A stretch of 64,000 nucleotides of DNA, taken from Cyclina sinensis. Taxonomy: Eukaryota; Mollusca; Bivalvia; Venerida; Veneridae. Shown here in pieces: positions 46,238 through 58,300 of this stretch. Location of the stretch: contig JAAONU010000011.1 of the NCBI GenBank assembly GCA_012932295.1, positions 43,774,352-43,838,351 on the forward strand, given 5' to 3'. A program made the position numbers and the translations under genes. A model generated the notes under the pieces. It ran no database searches. It had not been told where the DNA came from and was given only the letters and a program-made list of their open reading frames with translations. How positions within the stretch are numbered: the first letter of the stretch is position 1; each line of letters starts with the position of its first letter.

Positions 46238-49066
46238 CGTTTTTTCAATAGTAGGTTAGTGCTTTCTGCGTTGTTTTGGTTTTTGTTCATGTTTTCAGTT
46301 TGCAGTCATAGGGTTTGGCCAAAAAATACTTTATAAAGAACTCACGTAATTTATAACATGTAGTGATTGATGAAAGTATTTTAGGCCAGACCCCAGTGAT
46401 TGCAGTGCTCCCTTTTTAAAGGTTCTACATATTTAATACCATAATTCAGAGCATTTGCTTAATCATTGTTGATTATATCTTAGTATTTCACTAACAGCAC
46501 TGTGTATCTTATATCAGTTTTTGAAATAGTTCAAAAGTTTCTACCTCACATCAGTCATAAAATCTTTGTATTCATATTTTTGTACTTAAATGAAGGACTT
46601 TTATCATGTAATTTATAACAAAAGTAATTCACTTACTAGTAAGTTGTTGGTATACACCAGATCAGGTAAGTGAAAAAGAAAATGTTTGGTATATTCAGTT
46701 GACATATTAGCAGTATTTCATAATAAAAAGTTTTAATGTTTGGTAAAGTTTTTTTTTGTAGTTTTATTCTATATAAAATTTTTTACATCCAGTTGGCGAC
46801 ATCTGGTCAATTTTATACCATGTGACCAAACAATATAAAATTCAGTATTTATATGCATGTGTATACAAAAAATCTTGGATGGTTAGGCTTTTTTTTTTTT
46901 TTTTCTTTTTTTGGGAGGGGGGGGGGGGTTTAATGAATTACAAACAGAAGAATAGTATCATGAGCAGTCAGACTTCAGAATTGCTATTTTTAGATATTAC
47001 AAATTTTACTATTTTCAGAAATTGTTTTACATTTCACTATTTCTTTCATGTAAATAATAGAATAAATTAGAAAAAGTATGTGAGTTATAGAATAAAAAGA
47101 TTATTTAACATTGAATCCAAGATATATTTAGACTTGTATTAATCTGAGAAGATCATATTAGACTCACATTGTACAGAACAATGTTAGATAACTTAATATT
47201 TTTTATATATTGTCAGCTCTCTCATTGGGACATCAAAGAAATGTTATTTCTACAAGATTGCTAGCGGCTTGTTTTGAGGAGTTTTATTAAATGCTATTGA
47301 AAAGGAAGAAATGAACTTTGTCTATTTGCTTTTCTGTTCCCAGCTGTGTGCATGTAGCATATTCATAAAAGTCCCATTGTAAATATCAAGCAACAGATGT
47401 TACCATATGTTAGGACTCTTTTGATTGATATTTGCTCAGCAAGAATACCAACAGCTAAACAATCAATGCAAGACAGATAGTTGAACCCTGGCTGCATACA
47501 GGTTTGCAGAAGCTGTAGATTTTCTCTGAATAGGTTGACTACTGATATGCGTCTTTACCTCATGACATTTAGCGTCCATAGTATTTGCCTTTATGTAGCT
47601 TAAAGTGTTGTTTTTTGTTCTAACTCAAACTGTGTTCTGCCTGTACATTGTTTACATATAAATGGTGTTAATTAACAAACAGTATTATATTGTTGTATAA
47701 TCTTTGCAATAATGTAGCTATATTTTACTTATCTAACCTTAATTTATGTAACCATGTTTTGTTTTCTTTGTTGCAAACAATACAATTAATTAAACAAATT
47801 GAATTCTTTTTGTTTTATAATCCTGTGTAAACTTCATTTTCATTTCATCTTAAGTATTTTTATGCCCCCAGAGGGAGCATATTGTTTTTGGTCTGTCTGT
47901 CTGTCTGTTTGTCACAAAACATTAACCTTGACCCTAACATGGAAGTCCTTCCACCTACAGTCTCTAAACTTCATGCACCTTGATGAGCTCTACCTGCCAG
48001 ACCCACTTAGAGGTCATGGGGTGAAAGCCCCCCCATTTCCCAGACCCACTTAGAGGTTTGAATGTAGCACTTGTTGAAATTCAACTTACTAAAAAGTTGA
48101 TGTTTGTATTTTCTTTTGGAGCTCTTTCACACAAGTGATCTTTAGGTTCTGACACAAGTCACAATTATTGACAAGAAATTGAACGTCATTTCCTGATGTT
48201 TTACACAGATTTGTGCTATGCAATATGCATCTCATTAACCCTTACCATGCTACATATCTAAAATGGACTTGTTAATCTTTCAATTTGGAAAGATCCACTG
48301 TTTATGGGGGTGCTTATTTAAAGGTCACTGACTGAATGGCAAACAGTGCACACCTTAATGTTGATCTTGGTCTGCACTGATCGCAAAGGTAGAGTCAACT
48401 GCCTCAAGCAAGGTAAGAGTTAATTATGTTATCTGATAACAAGAAGCTGCCTGTGCAAGTGTGGTGTTAAGGTAGAGGATCAAACCCAGCAGTTACATTA
48501 AATTTGACCACCATGAAATTTACTTCTGATCAGCTCATAAAGTGGATTTTACCGAGAAATATTTTCTCTTAATTTTTCTGAATTGAATAAAAAGAAAGAA
48601 ACAAATGACAAATAACAAAGAAATAGCTTTAATCTGTCCTTATAGAAACTGAAATATTTACTAACAAAGTCACTTGCCAGCTAAGCACAGCAGCTTACCG
48701 GTACGGTAGTTTCATAAAAAAAAGAAACTGGAAAACTGGAAGTTTGATTACATGTGAGCTAGGATGTGTGTTATGAGTATGGTAGAAAAAAAAGCATGTC
48801 TTAGTGATCCTTGTGTATATTCTGAATGTGAAGTGAAATGTTAAAGACCCATGAACTAACAAGCTGCATCTTTTTTTTTTGTAGTCAGTAACATTCAAGT
48901 TTTTTCATTTTGAATTTCTCACAGTACAGCTTTTGGTCTAACAAGACATTCTTATTGAGACACTTTCTTGATCTAGTTACCTGGTTTTTGAAGCCATTTT
49001 AAAAGAAGTTTTTAACCTATTTAGGATTTCACGAATGCAAATATTCTGATCAAGCTGAACTAGATC
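46238..49066. other. Intergenic; repeat end at 47862 and low-complexity tract
   Basis: A T-run followed by a G-run lies at 46889-46930. A dispersed-repeat end, 'tatgcccccagagggagcatattg' type with (GTCT)n, lies at 47862-48060. A MITE is at 48235-48423. No gene is recognised. The region includes the 3' flank of the minus-strand ankyrin/SOCS gene. Confidence 0.5.
48235..48423. mobile_element. TTAA-flanked MITE (family M2), 189 bp
   Basis: Ends TTAACCCTTACCATGC and GCAAGGTAAGAGTTAA are inverted copies with few mismatches. TTAA lies at both edges, as for piggyBac-type insertions. A second copy is at 28460-28644. Confidence 0.75.
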
Positions 49067-50134
49067 TTAAAACAATGGTTCACATTTGTCTAGCATTGTA
49101 TATTTCAACAATTCCTGTGGCAAACCAAGTTTTTCACACTGTTTTAAGTTAAATGGTCTCACACAGTTTCTTATGGTCACCCTACAGATGTGCCATAATG
49201 AAGATGGACTCTCTGTATATCTGACTATCCAGGTCAAACAATCTTTTATAACATCCCCATGAAGCATTTGGAAATGTCTATGTGTCTTTAAAAAATCTTG
49301 CAAAGTTTTCAGTACTGTTGATTGTTGGTGTAAATAATCTGTGCTGCAAACCAGCTTAAAGCAATTATAGTAAAGTTTATGATTAACATTGCCACAACCT
49401 AAAACTGTTTCTGGATGAACAAGTTTGAAAATCAAAGCTTTTAGGTGACAGCATATTCCATTTCCTGTTGCCATAGAGTTTTCTTTGAAGCCAGTGCAAA
49501 GTTTTCCTCCATGGTGCAGTACTTCCTCAACATAAGGCAACAACAGTGGAGAAGTATCCACAAAATATTCCAAAGCATAACACAGACATGTGTGTTTGCT
49601 GGAGCCATACTCCAGAGACATATCAGAATGTTCTAACAGACATTTATATAAATCAATGTTTTTGCCCAAGCTGACATTGATGGGAATTAAAAACTCCTTG
49701 TATTGCAAACTTCCTCCTTCTTCTTCCATTAACCTTGGTCCTGGAATTTCTCTTTGAGGGGAAGCCCCTTTTTCCATTAGTAAGCATGCTATTTTACAGT
49801 CCAACATTTTCACAGCCTCTAGCAGCGGGGATGTTGTATGTAATGTTGTCTCATCATTGTAAGTTCCTGTTTTGTTTACCTGTGCTTTATGTGACAAAAG
49901 AATTTCTACTATATCATAGTATCCATTCATCACAGCCCAGATCAGTGGTGTGACAGTGTATCCTAGGTAACCCTGGTGTTTTAGTCTAACCAAATGGTTA
50001 ACCTGCCTTACAGTAATTTCTGACAATATTTCACAGCACTTGTTTCTATCATTATTATATATAGCATCAATTAACTGACTCACTGGTGAAACTTTTCTAC
50101 TACTTGAAGGGAATGGCTGTGACAGTTCTACCAT
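49067..50134 (-). CDS. Ankyrin repeat and SOCS box (ASB)-like protein
   Basis: ASB proteins are substrate receptors of Cullin5-Elongin B/C ubiquitin ligases. This single-exon ORF is 355 residues. The ATG at 50134 is preceded by an in-frame TGA two codons upstream, so the start is secure. One to three ankyrin-type repeats are visible (about 55-125): VTPLIWAVMNGYYDIVEILL, then SPLLEAVKMLDCKIACLLMEKG. The middle is poorly conserved and cysteine-rich. The C-terminus (about 312-348), SLWHICRVTIRNCV then KLGLPQELLKYTML, fits a SOCS box: a BC-box-like helix and a Cul5-box-like LP..L. The gene begins 108 bp after the stop of the PPC gene on the same strand. Which ASB subfamily it belongs to is not clear. 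Confidence 0.82.
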   Translation of the reverse strand: MVELSQPFPSSSRKVSPVSQLIDAIYNNDRNKCCEILSEITVRQVNHLVRLKHQGYLGYTVTPLIWAVMNGYYDIVEILLSHKAQVNKTGTYNDETTLHTTSPLLEAVKMLDCKIACLLMEKGASPQREIPGPRLMEEEGGSLQYKEFLIPINVSLGKNIDLYKCLLEHSDMSLEYGSSKHTCLCYALEYFVDTSPLLLPYVEEVLHHGGKLCTGFKENSMATGNGICCHLKALIFKLVHPETVLGCGNVNHKLYYNCFKLVCSTDYLHQQSTVLKTLQDFLKTHRHFQMLHGDVIKDCLTWIVRYTESPSSLWHICRVTIRNCVRPFNLKQCEKLGLPQELLKYTMLDKCEPLF

Positions 50135-50242
50135 ATTCTCTCACTTATGAGCCATTGAAAAACAGCAAAGTAACTGAACCTTGGACAAACTATTGTCAAG
50201 ATTTACTGTTAAAAAATCTATCAGTAGATTAACTATTGTTAT

Positions 50243-51429
50243 TTACTTATTTTCCACCAGAAGTTCCTTGTAACCTGTACGATCATCAGTTTCACGTTTA
50301 AATCTCAGGACAGAGCACTCACCAACAACTATCTCTGCTGTTGTATAAACAAACAAATTACCAACAACATGGCCACCGATAACATTTCCATCTTTGTCAC
50401 TAAAACTTCCGTGAAGATGACCCCCAGCAGACAGAGTGCCAACCAGTGAGACTATTTCATAATGACCTTTCTCATATGTGTTAATCTGAAACAAAATAAA
50501 CATTATGGATTGAATGAAACTGTTTTCTTTTCTAACTGAAACATGGTACTAAAGACTTCAATATAATGTCTGAGGTAGGCATAATCCAAGTAACTTCTTG
50601 AATAGCTCAAAATAATTGAATATCTTGTTAAACTGATTTATAATGTAACAATTGTTAAACTGCATTGTTAAACTGTATTTAACGCATTTTTCTTATGATC
50701 ATAATCACCCTCAACAATGAAAGAACTACTCGTACACTCAAAAAATCTCTCAGAGGGGTGGTGGTTAACAAAAAAGCTGAAAATTCCTCTTCTTTGATTC
50801 ACTTCTTCAAAACTCTGTCTAGGATAAGGAACTCCTTTATATAAACTACTGCAGTTCACTATTTTTTTCAATTCTAAATACATTCACCAGTGAAAACACC
50901 TCAAAGAAATTGTTACAATATAAGGAAATGATGATTCCTGCAGTAAAAGAGAAAAATGCAAGTGTAAAGCATTCAAAATCTTTAGTGACATTCTGAGTTT
51001 GTCTAGGTCTGTCTGCCAATAAACTGACAATTATATACCATGCAATTTTACAGCATAGGGGCTTTTATTCTAAAGAACATGTATTTCACTTGATTGATCA
51101 AGACAACTGCACTCCATACTATAACTATATGCAGGTTGCTAATAAAATCCTTTCCTGAAAAAAGAAAACAATATTGCAGCTGCTTTACCGTCCTTTCCTG
51201 AAAAAAGAAAACAATATTGCAGCTGCTTTACCGTTACACTATCTGCCATACGAAGCATAGCTTTTGTCACACTGCCTACACAGGTAAGAATAAATGCTGC
51301 ATCAAGCTGCTTTTCCTGTACAAGCTGTTGTAGACTTGCCACTATTTCTGCACCAGGTCCCAGACGCAACACATATGTTGTTAATGGAGATGGAAACACA
51401 TCTATGCTCTTAGTTAACACAGCTTTGTC
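50243..51429 (-). CDS. PPC (DUF296) domain protein, N-terminal exon not found
   Basis: Two exons seen: 51232-51429 (66 codons, acceptor TTTTTTTTCAG before it) and 50243-50485 (80 codons plus stop), joined in phase 0. They form one compact PPC fold: PLTTYVLRLGPGAEIVASL, AAFILTCVGSVTKAMLRMAD, HYEIVSLVGTLSAGGHLHGS, then GNVIGGHVVGNLFVYTTAEIV and a TGYKELLV end. GGHLHGS and the glycine-rich GGHVV loop match the family, known mainly from plants (fused to AT-hooks) and prokaryotes, and present as a small stand-alone protein in some animals. Function in animals is unknown to me. The first coding exon with the ATG should lie upstream of 51430, but I could not identify it. A 43-bp duplication affects the donor at 51231. 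Confidence 0.85.
51148..51233. repeat. Perfect 43-bp tandem duplication across a splice donor
   Basis: 51148-51190 and 51191-51233 are identical. On the minus strand each copy contains CGGTAAAG, so the 5' splice site of the PPC exon (cut after 51232) exists twice, 43 bases apart. Use of the downstream one would add 43 bases and shift the frame. Confidence 0.95.
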
Positions 51430-51691
51430 CTGAAAAAAAAGTTATATATTACAGAAGAAAGAAACAGGTCTGTATATAATCTTAAATTTTGTCAATTACT
51501 AGTATTGTATAATGATTACATCCATGCAAAGGGATTTGATAATAATGGGAGATAGATAAATTAATCGCATCCATTGACATCAAAGGCATAAATTGGACTG
51601 CATGACCCTCCTCTCTCTCTATTTGAGCTTATTTATTGTCGGTACCGGTTGCCTTTATGACTGACGCCCCATGAAGAGATTATAGTTATTA

Positions 51692-51903
51692 TATGTTGTG
51701 GGGGAAGTGCAAGATATAGAAAGCATTCCATTCCAGAGACACCCCTGGTTCTTTTGCATGCTCAGTGTATAGCACTGACACATGGGACCTCGGTCGAAAG
51801 ACAATTAGTAATGTTCGTGGAGGAGCAGGGGATCGAACTCAAGACCGCTGGTTTACCAGTCCAGGGTGTTACCACTGGACCATGACCCTTGTTGTTGCTC
51901 TAC
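51692..51903 (-). mobile_element. tRNA-derived SINE (family T2), minus copy
   Basis: Reverse-strand reading: GGGTCATGGTCCAGTGGTAA, then GAGTTCGATCCCCTGCTCC, then ATTGTCTTTCG and a GTGTCTCTGG...GCTTTCTATATCTTGCAC block, in the same order as 36868-37067. A- and B-box spacing is tRNA-like, but the whole is a 200-bp SINE. It sits between the PPC gene and UBR7. Confidence 0.85.
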
Positions 51904-52393
51904 CTATTAGTAACTGGAGGTGACAGTAGCTTCATGTTGCTTCTTTGTGTGATTTCAACCAATCAGAGGCTACATAAAGTGGATGCAAGCAGTCACCAAT
52001 GTGAAAAATCAGTATGGTTCGAAATTATTTGAGGACAAAGTTTATCACGTTCTGAACGTGACTGGGAATTCTCAGGCTGACGACAACTTCAATAAAGGCA
52101 TTAATTTATTACGCTCAAAATTATTTTGATTTTCTCTAAACAAACACACTAGATTTGTTTCACCAATTTCCTACCATCATTTATTTATTATATAGACTGT
52201 GAAAGGGGACAGTTATTATACTTTCATTTCATTTTTTATCTTGAACCTTAGACATTTTTTAAAAATAATACTATAGGCTAAAACTGTTTTGATATCTTGT
52301 CTTTTGTATGATAAAGCATTTTATATTTCATCAACAGGTGAAGCTTATTCAATTTACAGTGTTCATAAATTGAGTCTCCCCAAGTAAACAAAA

Positions 52394-55300
52394 ATGTCGG
52401 ATGAAAAGTTGGCGGGGAACGCTGAAAGCGAAAATCCTGATGATGCCATCATTTCAATGGTTGATTACTTGAAAGAAGAGGCAGAATTAGTTGAAGATGC
52501 TAATGCTGTATTAGGCGACAGTGATGAAAATCACTGCACCTATGAATCAGTATGTATTCTCTTGTTAAAGTTGACTAGTGTTAAAAGAGTTATTCGTGCT
52601 CAAAATCTTTCGAACGTTTTTTTTTTTTTCACAACTTCACTGTCTTAACTTTCCCAGTTTTGTTTAAGCATCCCCATTATAATAATGTGATACAGTGAAA
52701 CGTCCTGGCTTTTATCTTTTATTATGGCTTCACACCAGAATTATGTTTCGTTATGCTCGGCATTTGTTTTTCAGGGATATGTTGGAAGACAGGCTTTGTA
52801 TGCATGTTCTACATGTGAGATGAAAGAGGAAGCACCAGCTGGTATCTGTCTGGCTTGTAGTTACGCTTGTCATGAAGGCCATGACCTTTATGAACTTTAC
52901 ACTAAGAGGTACTGAAAGACATTTATTTTATTATTCTGAAACAGAATGCTTCTTTTTTGGACAAAAGGGTCATGATGTTAACAGTTAAAGATTATAAAAT
53001 CAGGCATGAATATTGCTTTGGATGAGAAGATTTTCTGTAATATTTGAATAATAGTCGTTTCGACAACCAACCGTTTTGTCCACCTGATTGTGTATAGTAC
53101 TAGTAGTTGAAAAGTCTTTTCGTCGGCCTGAATATTCAGTAGGCGCATAGTGTGACATACTTCATTCACACCTAATTACTCATGCATTATTATTAATGAT
53201 AGTTGTTTAACTACTATAGTTAGATAAATTCAAAGGAATGACCATCATCCGTAATACTTGAAATGTGCAGAAGTTTAACGATTATTTATATTATATTTAA
53301 TTCAGTTTTTAAAGTGTATTATGTGGATATATTAGTTATTACCAACATAGATTTTATATCACACAAGCCACCAGCTGAAGGTGATATATCTTGCATGGTT
53401 ATATCAACACAGAGTAAAAGAGCATGTCAAAAAAAAAATTATTGTCCTTCCTTACTTAAAACAGAAAGTTGTTTTTTTTCATTTGTTCTTTGGCAGATTG
53501 TGAAAGCAGATTTAATTAACCTTATTTCACCTCACTACTTGTAGAACTGATGACTACTGACGTTAGTGTTAGAAAAAAAGTTACGCAGAACATATTTTTC
53601 ATGAGCATTCTCAGCTTATTTTGTATAGGGGGGCTTGCTGTCTTATTTTGTTGTTAGTATTTAAGGATTTGAAAAACAAAAACTGGGTAAACAAAGCCAT
53701 AAAAAGCATTGTACATTTGTGAACAGTATGTGCGTCTGTCTATTCCATATTAAGAAGTAGAAAAGGGCAGAACAAATCAAATTATTGTGATAGTCATTGT
53801 CATTTTAACCAGTGGGGTCCTAGATTGATTGATGGATAAAAAAGGTGATAGATATAAATATGAATATTTGGAAACATCAAAATTACCTTCAATATTTTAT
53901 ATTCAATTTGTTGATTGCAACATGCTATTTATTTTTTGGTTGCTTCTTTCCAGGAATTTTCGTTGTGACTGTGGAAATGGCAAATTCACAGACTTGAAGT
54001 GCAAACTTTTGCCTGTAAGTTTTAAAGTTAAGTTTTCTGCTTAAAATATTAAATAGAACTTGAAAGTTAAATATGTCAATTTAAGTTAAAGTTACATGTT
54101 TGAATTAAAAGATTCAATAGAAAAAAAATGACTTTCTATTGGAATTTGAATTTGTAGATGATACGTTGTTTAACTGAAATTAGAGTATGAATAAGTGCAC
54201 AGAAGTTGCATAAGTTTGTTTGTTTCAGAAGTAAATCTAAATATGACAGTTTTTGATTCTGTTCCCATATGGCAATATGTCAGTCTGTCTTAAAAAGCTA
54301 CCATGAAGTTACAATGAAAATTGGCAGTCTGAGATAATGACAGTAGATTTAGCTTTTGTAAAGAGGTGCTAATTTTATGAGGTGACAGTATAAATATTAA
54401 ACCATTTTTCTTATAGGAAAAGGAAGATCATAATGTACAGAACCAGTATAACCAGAATTTCAAAGGAGTGTACTGTGTCTGTGGACGACCATATCCAGAC
54501 CCTGAGGATGAGGTGAGAATATAGTTCAGTGGTTCATCATTTCCATGAGAACACAACTTGACAAGCATGGTTCAAGTTGAACATATTTTGCAACTATTAA
54601 ACTGAAATATAACATTATTTTTATGTCATGCAACAAAACAGTTATTCTGTAAACCTTTAAAAATTGCTGTTAACAAATTAGTACATCTTGCTGGTATTTG
54701 CTGTTTTAATTAAGTTTGGAGGAGCAGTGGTCATGAAGTTAGAGCGCTGCACTCCTGACCCAGTGGTTGCTATTAAAATCCCACCTAGTAACTTTCTGCA
54801 TTCCACACTGATAGCATGAATAGTGTTGTGATTCCAGGAAGCAGTCATCAAGAGGGATTAGTAGAAGTTGCAAGAACTTGCTTTTCAGTTGATGAAAATT
54901 GAATATCTTTAATTTTAAAACTTAAGTCTGATAAATGAGTCTTAAAGCAAAGTTTGTTAATTAAAAAAGAAACAGAAGTTAATTTTAGCAATCTTAACAT
55001 GTTAAGTTAAAGAAATCATAAATTCAGATATTGTTATTGATGTTTATGATCTATATAAAAACTAAAATGCTACCTTGCTTGCCATGTTGAATCAGTAATA
55101 ATGTAAATTAGATGGTCTGTGTTCATAATCAAGTACACAGTTAGTGTCTGGTGAAATGTGTGGCCATGTTTTTGTTATCTGATGGCTTATGTTATATACT
55201 ACATTACTTTATGCAGCAGCATTTTTCATTATGCGTAAACATATCTTGTAGAACTTCTCATAGCCTGTTTATTATCAGTTTATACTGAAGTTCAGTATCA

Positions 55301-58300
55301 GTTTGAAGTAAAGCAAGTAAGGTTAAGTTAGAATGTCTGTTTAGTAAATGTTAAGTATTTTAGAATGAAATGGCATTTCAGATGTTATACACTGCATGGT
55401 TGTCTTGTTTATTTAGTCAAGAGGTCACATGAATTTCAGGGGTCAAAAAGTTCTTCCTAATATCTTTATTTCTTTATTGTGTATCTTTGTTTTTCTCATT
55501 AATTTACTTCTTTGTGTGCAGAAGGTCTATTTCCTTACAGTAAGTTGAGTGCTTAAATACATCATAACCAAAACGTTTGTTTATTCCTGCATCATGTCTC
55601 ATTCTCTGCAGTTTTTCTGTCTATGAATAAGACATTTGTATGAAGAAACACTGATACTGTACAGTATTTATTAACCTTGGGCAAATTTTGATAATCTTCA
55701 GATTGAAGATGAGATGATTCAGTGCATCATCTGTGAGGACTGGTACCATGGCAGGGTAAGACACTTATTCCTCAGTTCAAATCTTGAACTTCAGTCTTGA
55801 TTCTTCATGTTGAAATTTAAAGATGTAACGTTCTTTTAAAAATCTAAGAATTCTTACCTAATTCTTTTATTAAAGGTAATTGTGTGGTTATGTTGTTCTT
55901 AACTGTTTATTTGACATACAGCAGTAAAATAAACTTGAATATAAGAAACTGAGGTCTGAAGTAGTTAAGCTGATTTTGATTTCGTTGTGAAATCTGAACA
56001 GCTATACAGGACTGTCTCATGCATTTAGTTTAGACAGAAATCCTGATTTCATAGGTATGGATAAACATCTCTCTGTAATTAAATGTGTCTCTTTCTAAAA
56101 ATGTCCCGAAGCATTAAGAATTTTGACTGCTTTTAACTCCCCTGAGCACAGGGTGCTTAGAGTGAGCATCTTCTAGCATATTAGCTTGTCCTGATGACCT
56201 CTCAGGTGAGTTCATGTAAGGTCAAAAAGCAAGATCACTAGCTTAAATCAGTAGAAAACCAATGGATACCTTAAAGCTAAAATAATTGACTCAGTTATGA
56301 CTACACTTGGTCAGCATGTTTTTAAATGATTTCTTGGGAGAGATTGAAACAGGGTCAAAATATGCTAAAGTTACAAGAAATGAAAACTCTTATCTTTGTA
56401 TGACAGATTATGATTGACTATTATGTTTCCAGTAAGGACGCAGGTATTTAAATGAGCAATATAGGACTATCATGACCCTCTTACTCAACTTTGTCTTGCT
56501 TGTAGCAACTTTATTTTGCTTTTGCAGACTGTGTTGGTCATGATCATCCAGCAAGTTCATTTAGTCTCATCATGGTCTGAACTGTTCACCTTTTGGTTAT
56601 TTTATTAATACCCCTATAAATAAATGGGTCCGTTCTGATTGAATGATGGGCAGGTCCATTATAGAAATTTAGCAGGGCTTATATGAGTAAAATTATTGCA
56701 TGTTGTGAAAATGCCATCAATTTTCATTCCAGCATCTTGGAGACTGCAAACCTCCCAGTCACTTTCAGGAGATGATCTGTCAAGGCTGTATGAGCAAGCA
56801 TGAGTTCCTCTGGGCTTACAATGTACATAGTAAAGGTAGGTTAATCCTTATGTTATAAATTCATAACAAACACCTGCCACTGTGTACTTGTGACAGGTTG
56901 CTGCATTTTAAGCTACTGGTCTTAAACCAAACTCTTGCACTTGAGATCTGAATTAATGCCAGATTGAGTCCCATCATATTACAAGTATTTGGTCTTAAAC
57001 TTTAAAGCCCAGTCTTGCACATACAATGTAAGATCTAAATAATTTAACAGACCTTCATAAATGTTTTCATGTGTATTTTATAATATTCTTATATATATAT
57101 TAAATCTGGGGAGAAAACTCTCCAAGTTACTTTTAAATAAGAATCTTCATTTAGCCTAAGTAGACTTTTTACCCAATCTGACTGATGTACACAATCTCCC
57201 TATAGCGTAGCAATTTTAAAGATACGATTTTAATCAGATGGATATTTTACCACGTTGCCATAAAAGCTAGGTAATTGGTAAAAGAAGGAAAGTGCTGTAA
57301 TGCTCTTCTACTACATTACCATCTCCTGCTAAGACTTTGTCCTAGAATTCTTAATGTTTGGTAAAGGTGTGGTAAAGGTGACTGTAACAGAAAAACAGTT
57401 TCCAGTCAAAAGCTTCACTTCACGTGTGCAGTTGTTGCTTAGAATAGCACTTGAACTTCTTGCATTCAAGGTCACTTTGTTCAAAGTCAAGGTCACTGTT
57501 ACTAAAAAAAGAAGAACAGTTTCTGATCAATAACTTCACTTCTGAGTGTCATTTTGCAATGAAGTTTGGTTTGTAAGTGGCTTGTATACAGTTGTCACTT
57601 AGGTTGTGTTTTTCAGTGTAGCTGTCCTCACTTTTGATCTTTTTAGGGATGGTGATGTAAGACAATGCAAAATGAATATTTGCATTACTTCTGTTGGTAG
57701 ATATTTCTCTACTTAGTGGAAAAAAAAACACACTTTTTTTTTGTGATGGCAAATAACTAAAATATATGCTTCATATTCATGAAATTTTAATCAAGTATTC
57801 TGGCTGTTCCTTTAATAAGTTAGTACATTGTTGTTTTATCAAAACACATTTCGTAAATTCACATTGAAACCTGCTTTTGGCTGAACGTATATAAGAAACT
57901 AATCTGAAAACTGCATTTAATATGAAAAAAGTAGCCAGGGTCATTTATAACAGTTATAGAATATCAAAACATGCAGTTGGTCCATCCTGTCTTTAAAACT
58001 TCTAGCTGTAGGCTTGTATATGTTTTATTTATATTTCTTAATATGTTCACAATTTCTGCCAGAAATACAAGCGTTGATGTCCGAAAGTAGTACCAGTGAG
58101 GTGTCTGTAGATACAGGATGCAGTAATAGTGATGTATCCTCAGATACTGGAGTCAAAGTTGACAGCAGTGAGAACTCGGTTGACAAGGATGATAAAGAAG
58201 AGAAGAAAGTACCAGAGAAAGGTGATACTAAATCTGACGACTGTGATAAAAAGGTAAAAAGTCTTGGACTAGAATTTGGAAAACATCTTCCTTCTTTTAA

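Noticed and set aside
50668..50883. Minus-strand ORF of 71 codons as a middle exon of the PPC gene
   Set aside because: The flanking exons join in phase 0 to a complete PPC fold without it and no family motif is present.
51692..51903. A functional tRNA gene upstream of UBR7
   Set aside because: The tRNA-like head continues into a body shared with another copy at 36868-37067, so it is a SINE.
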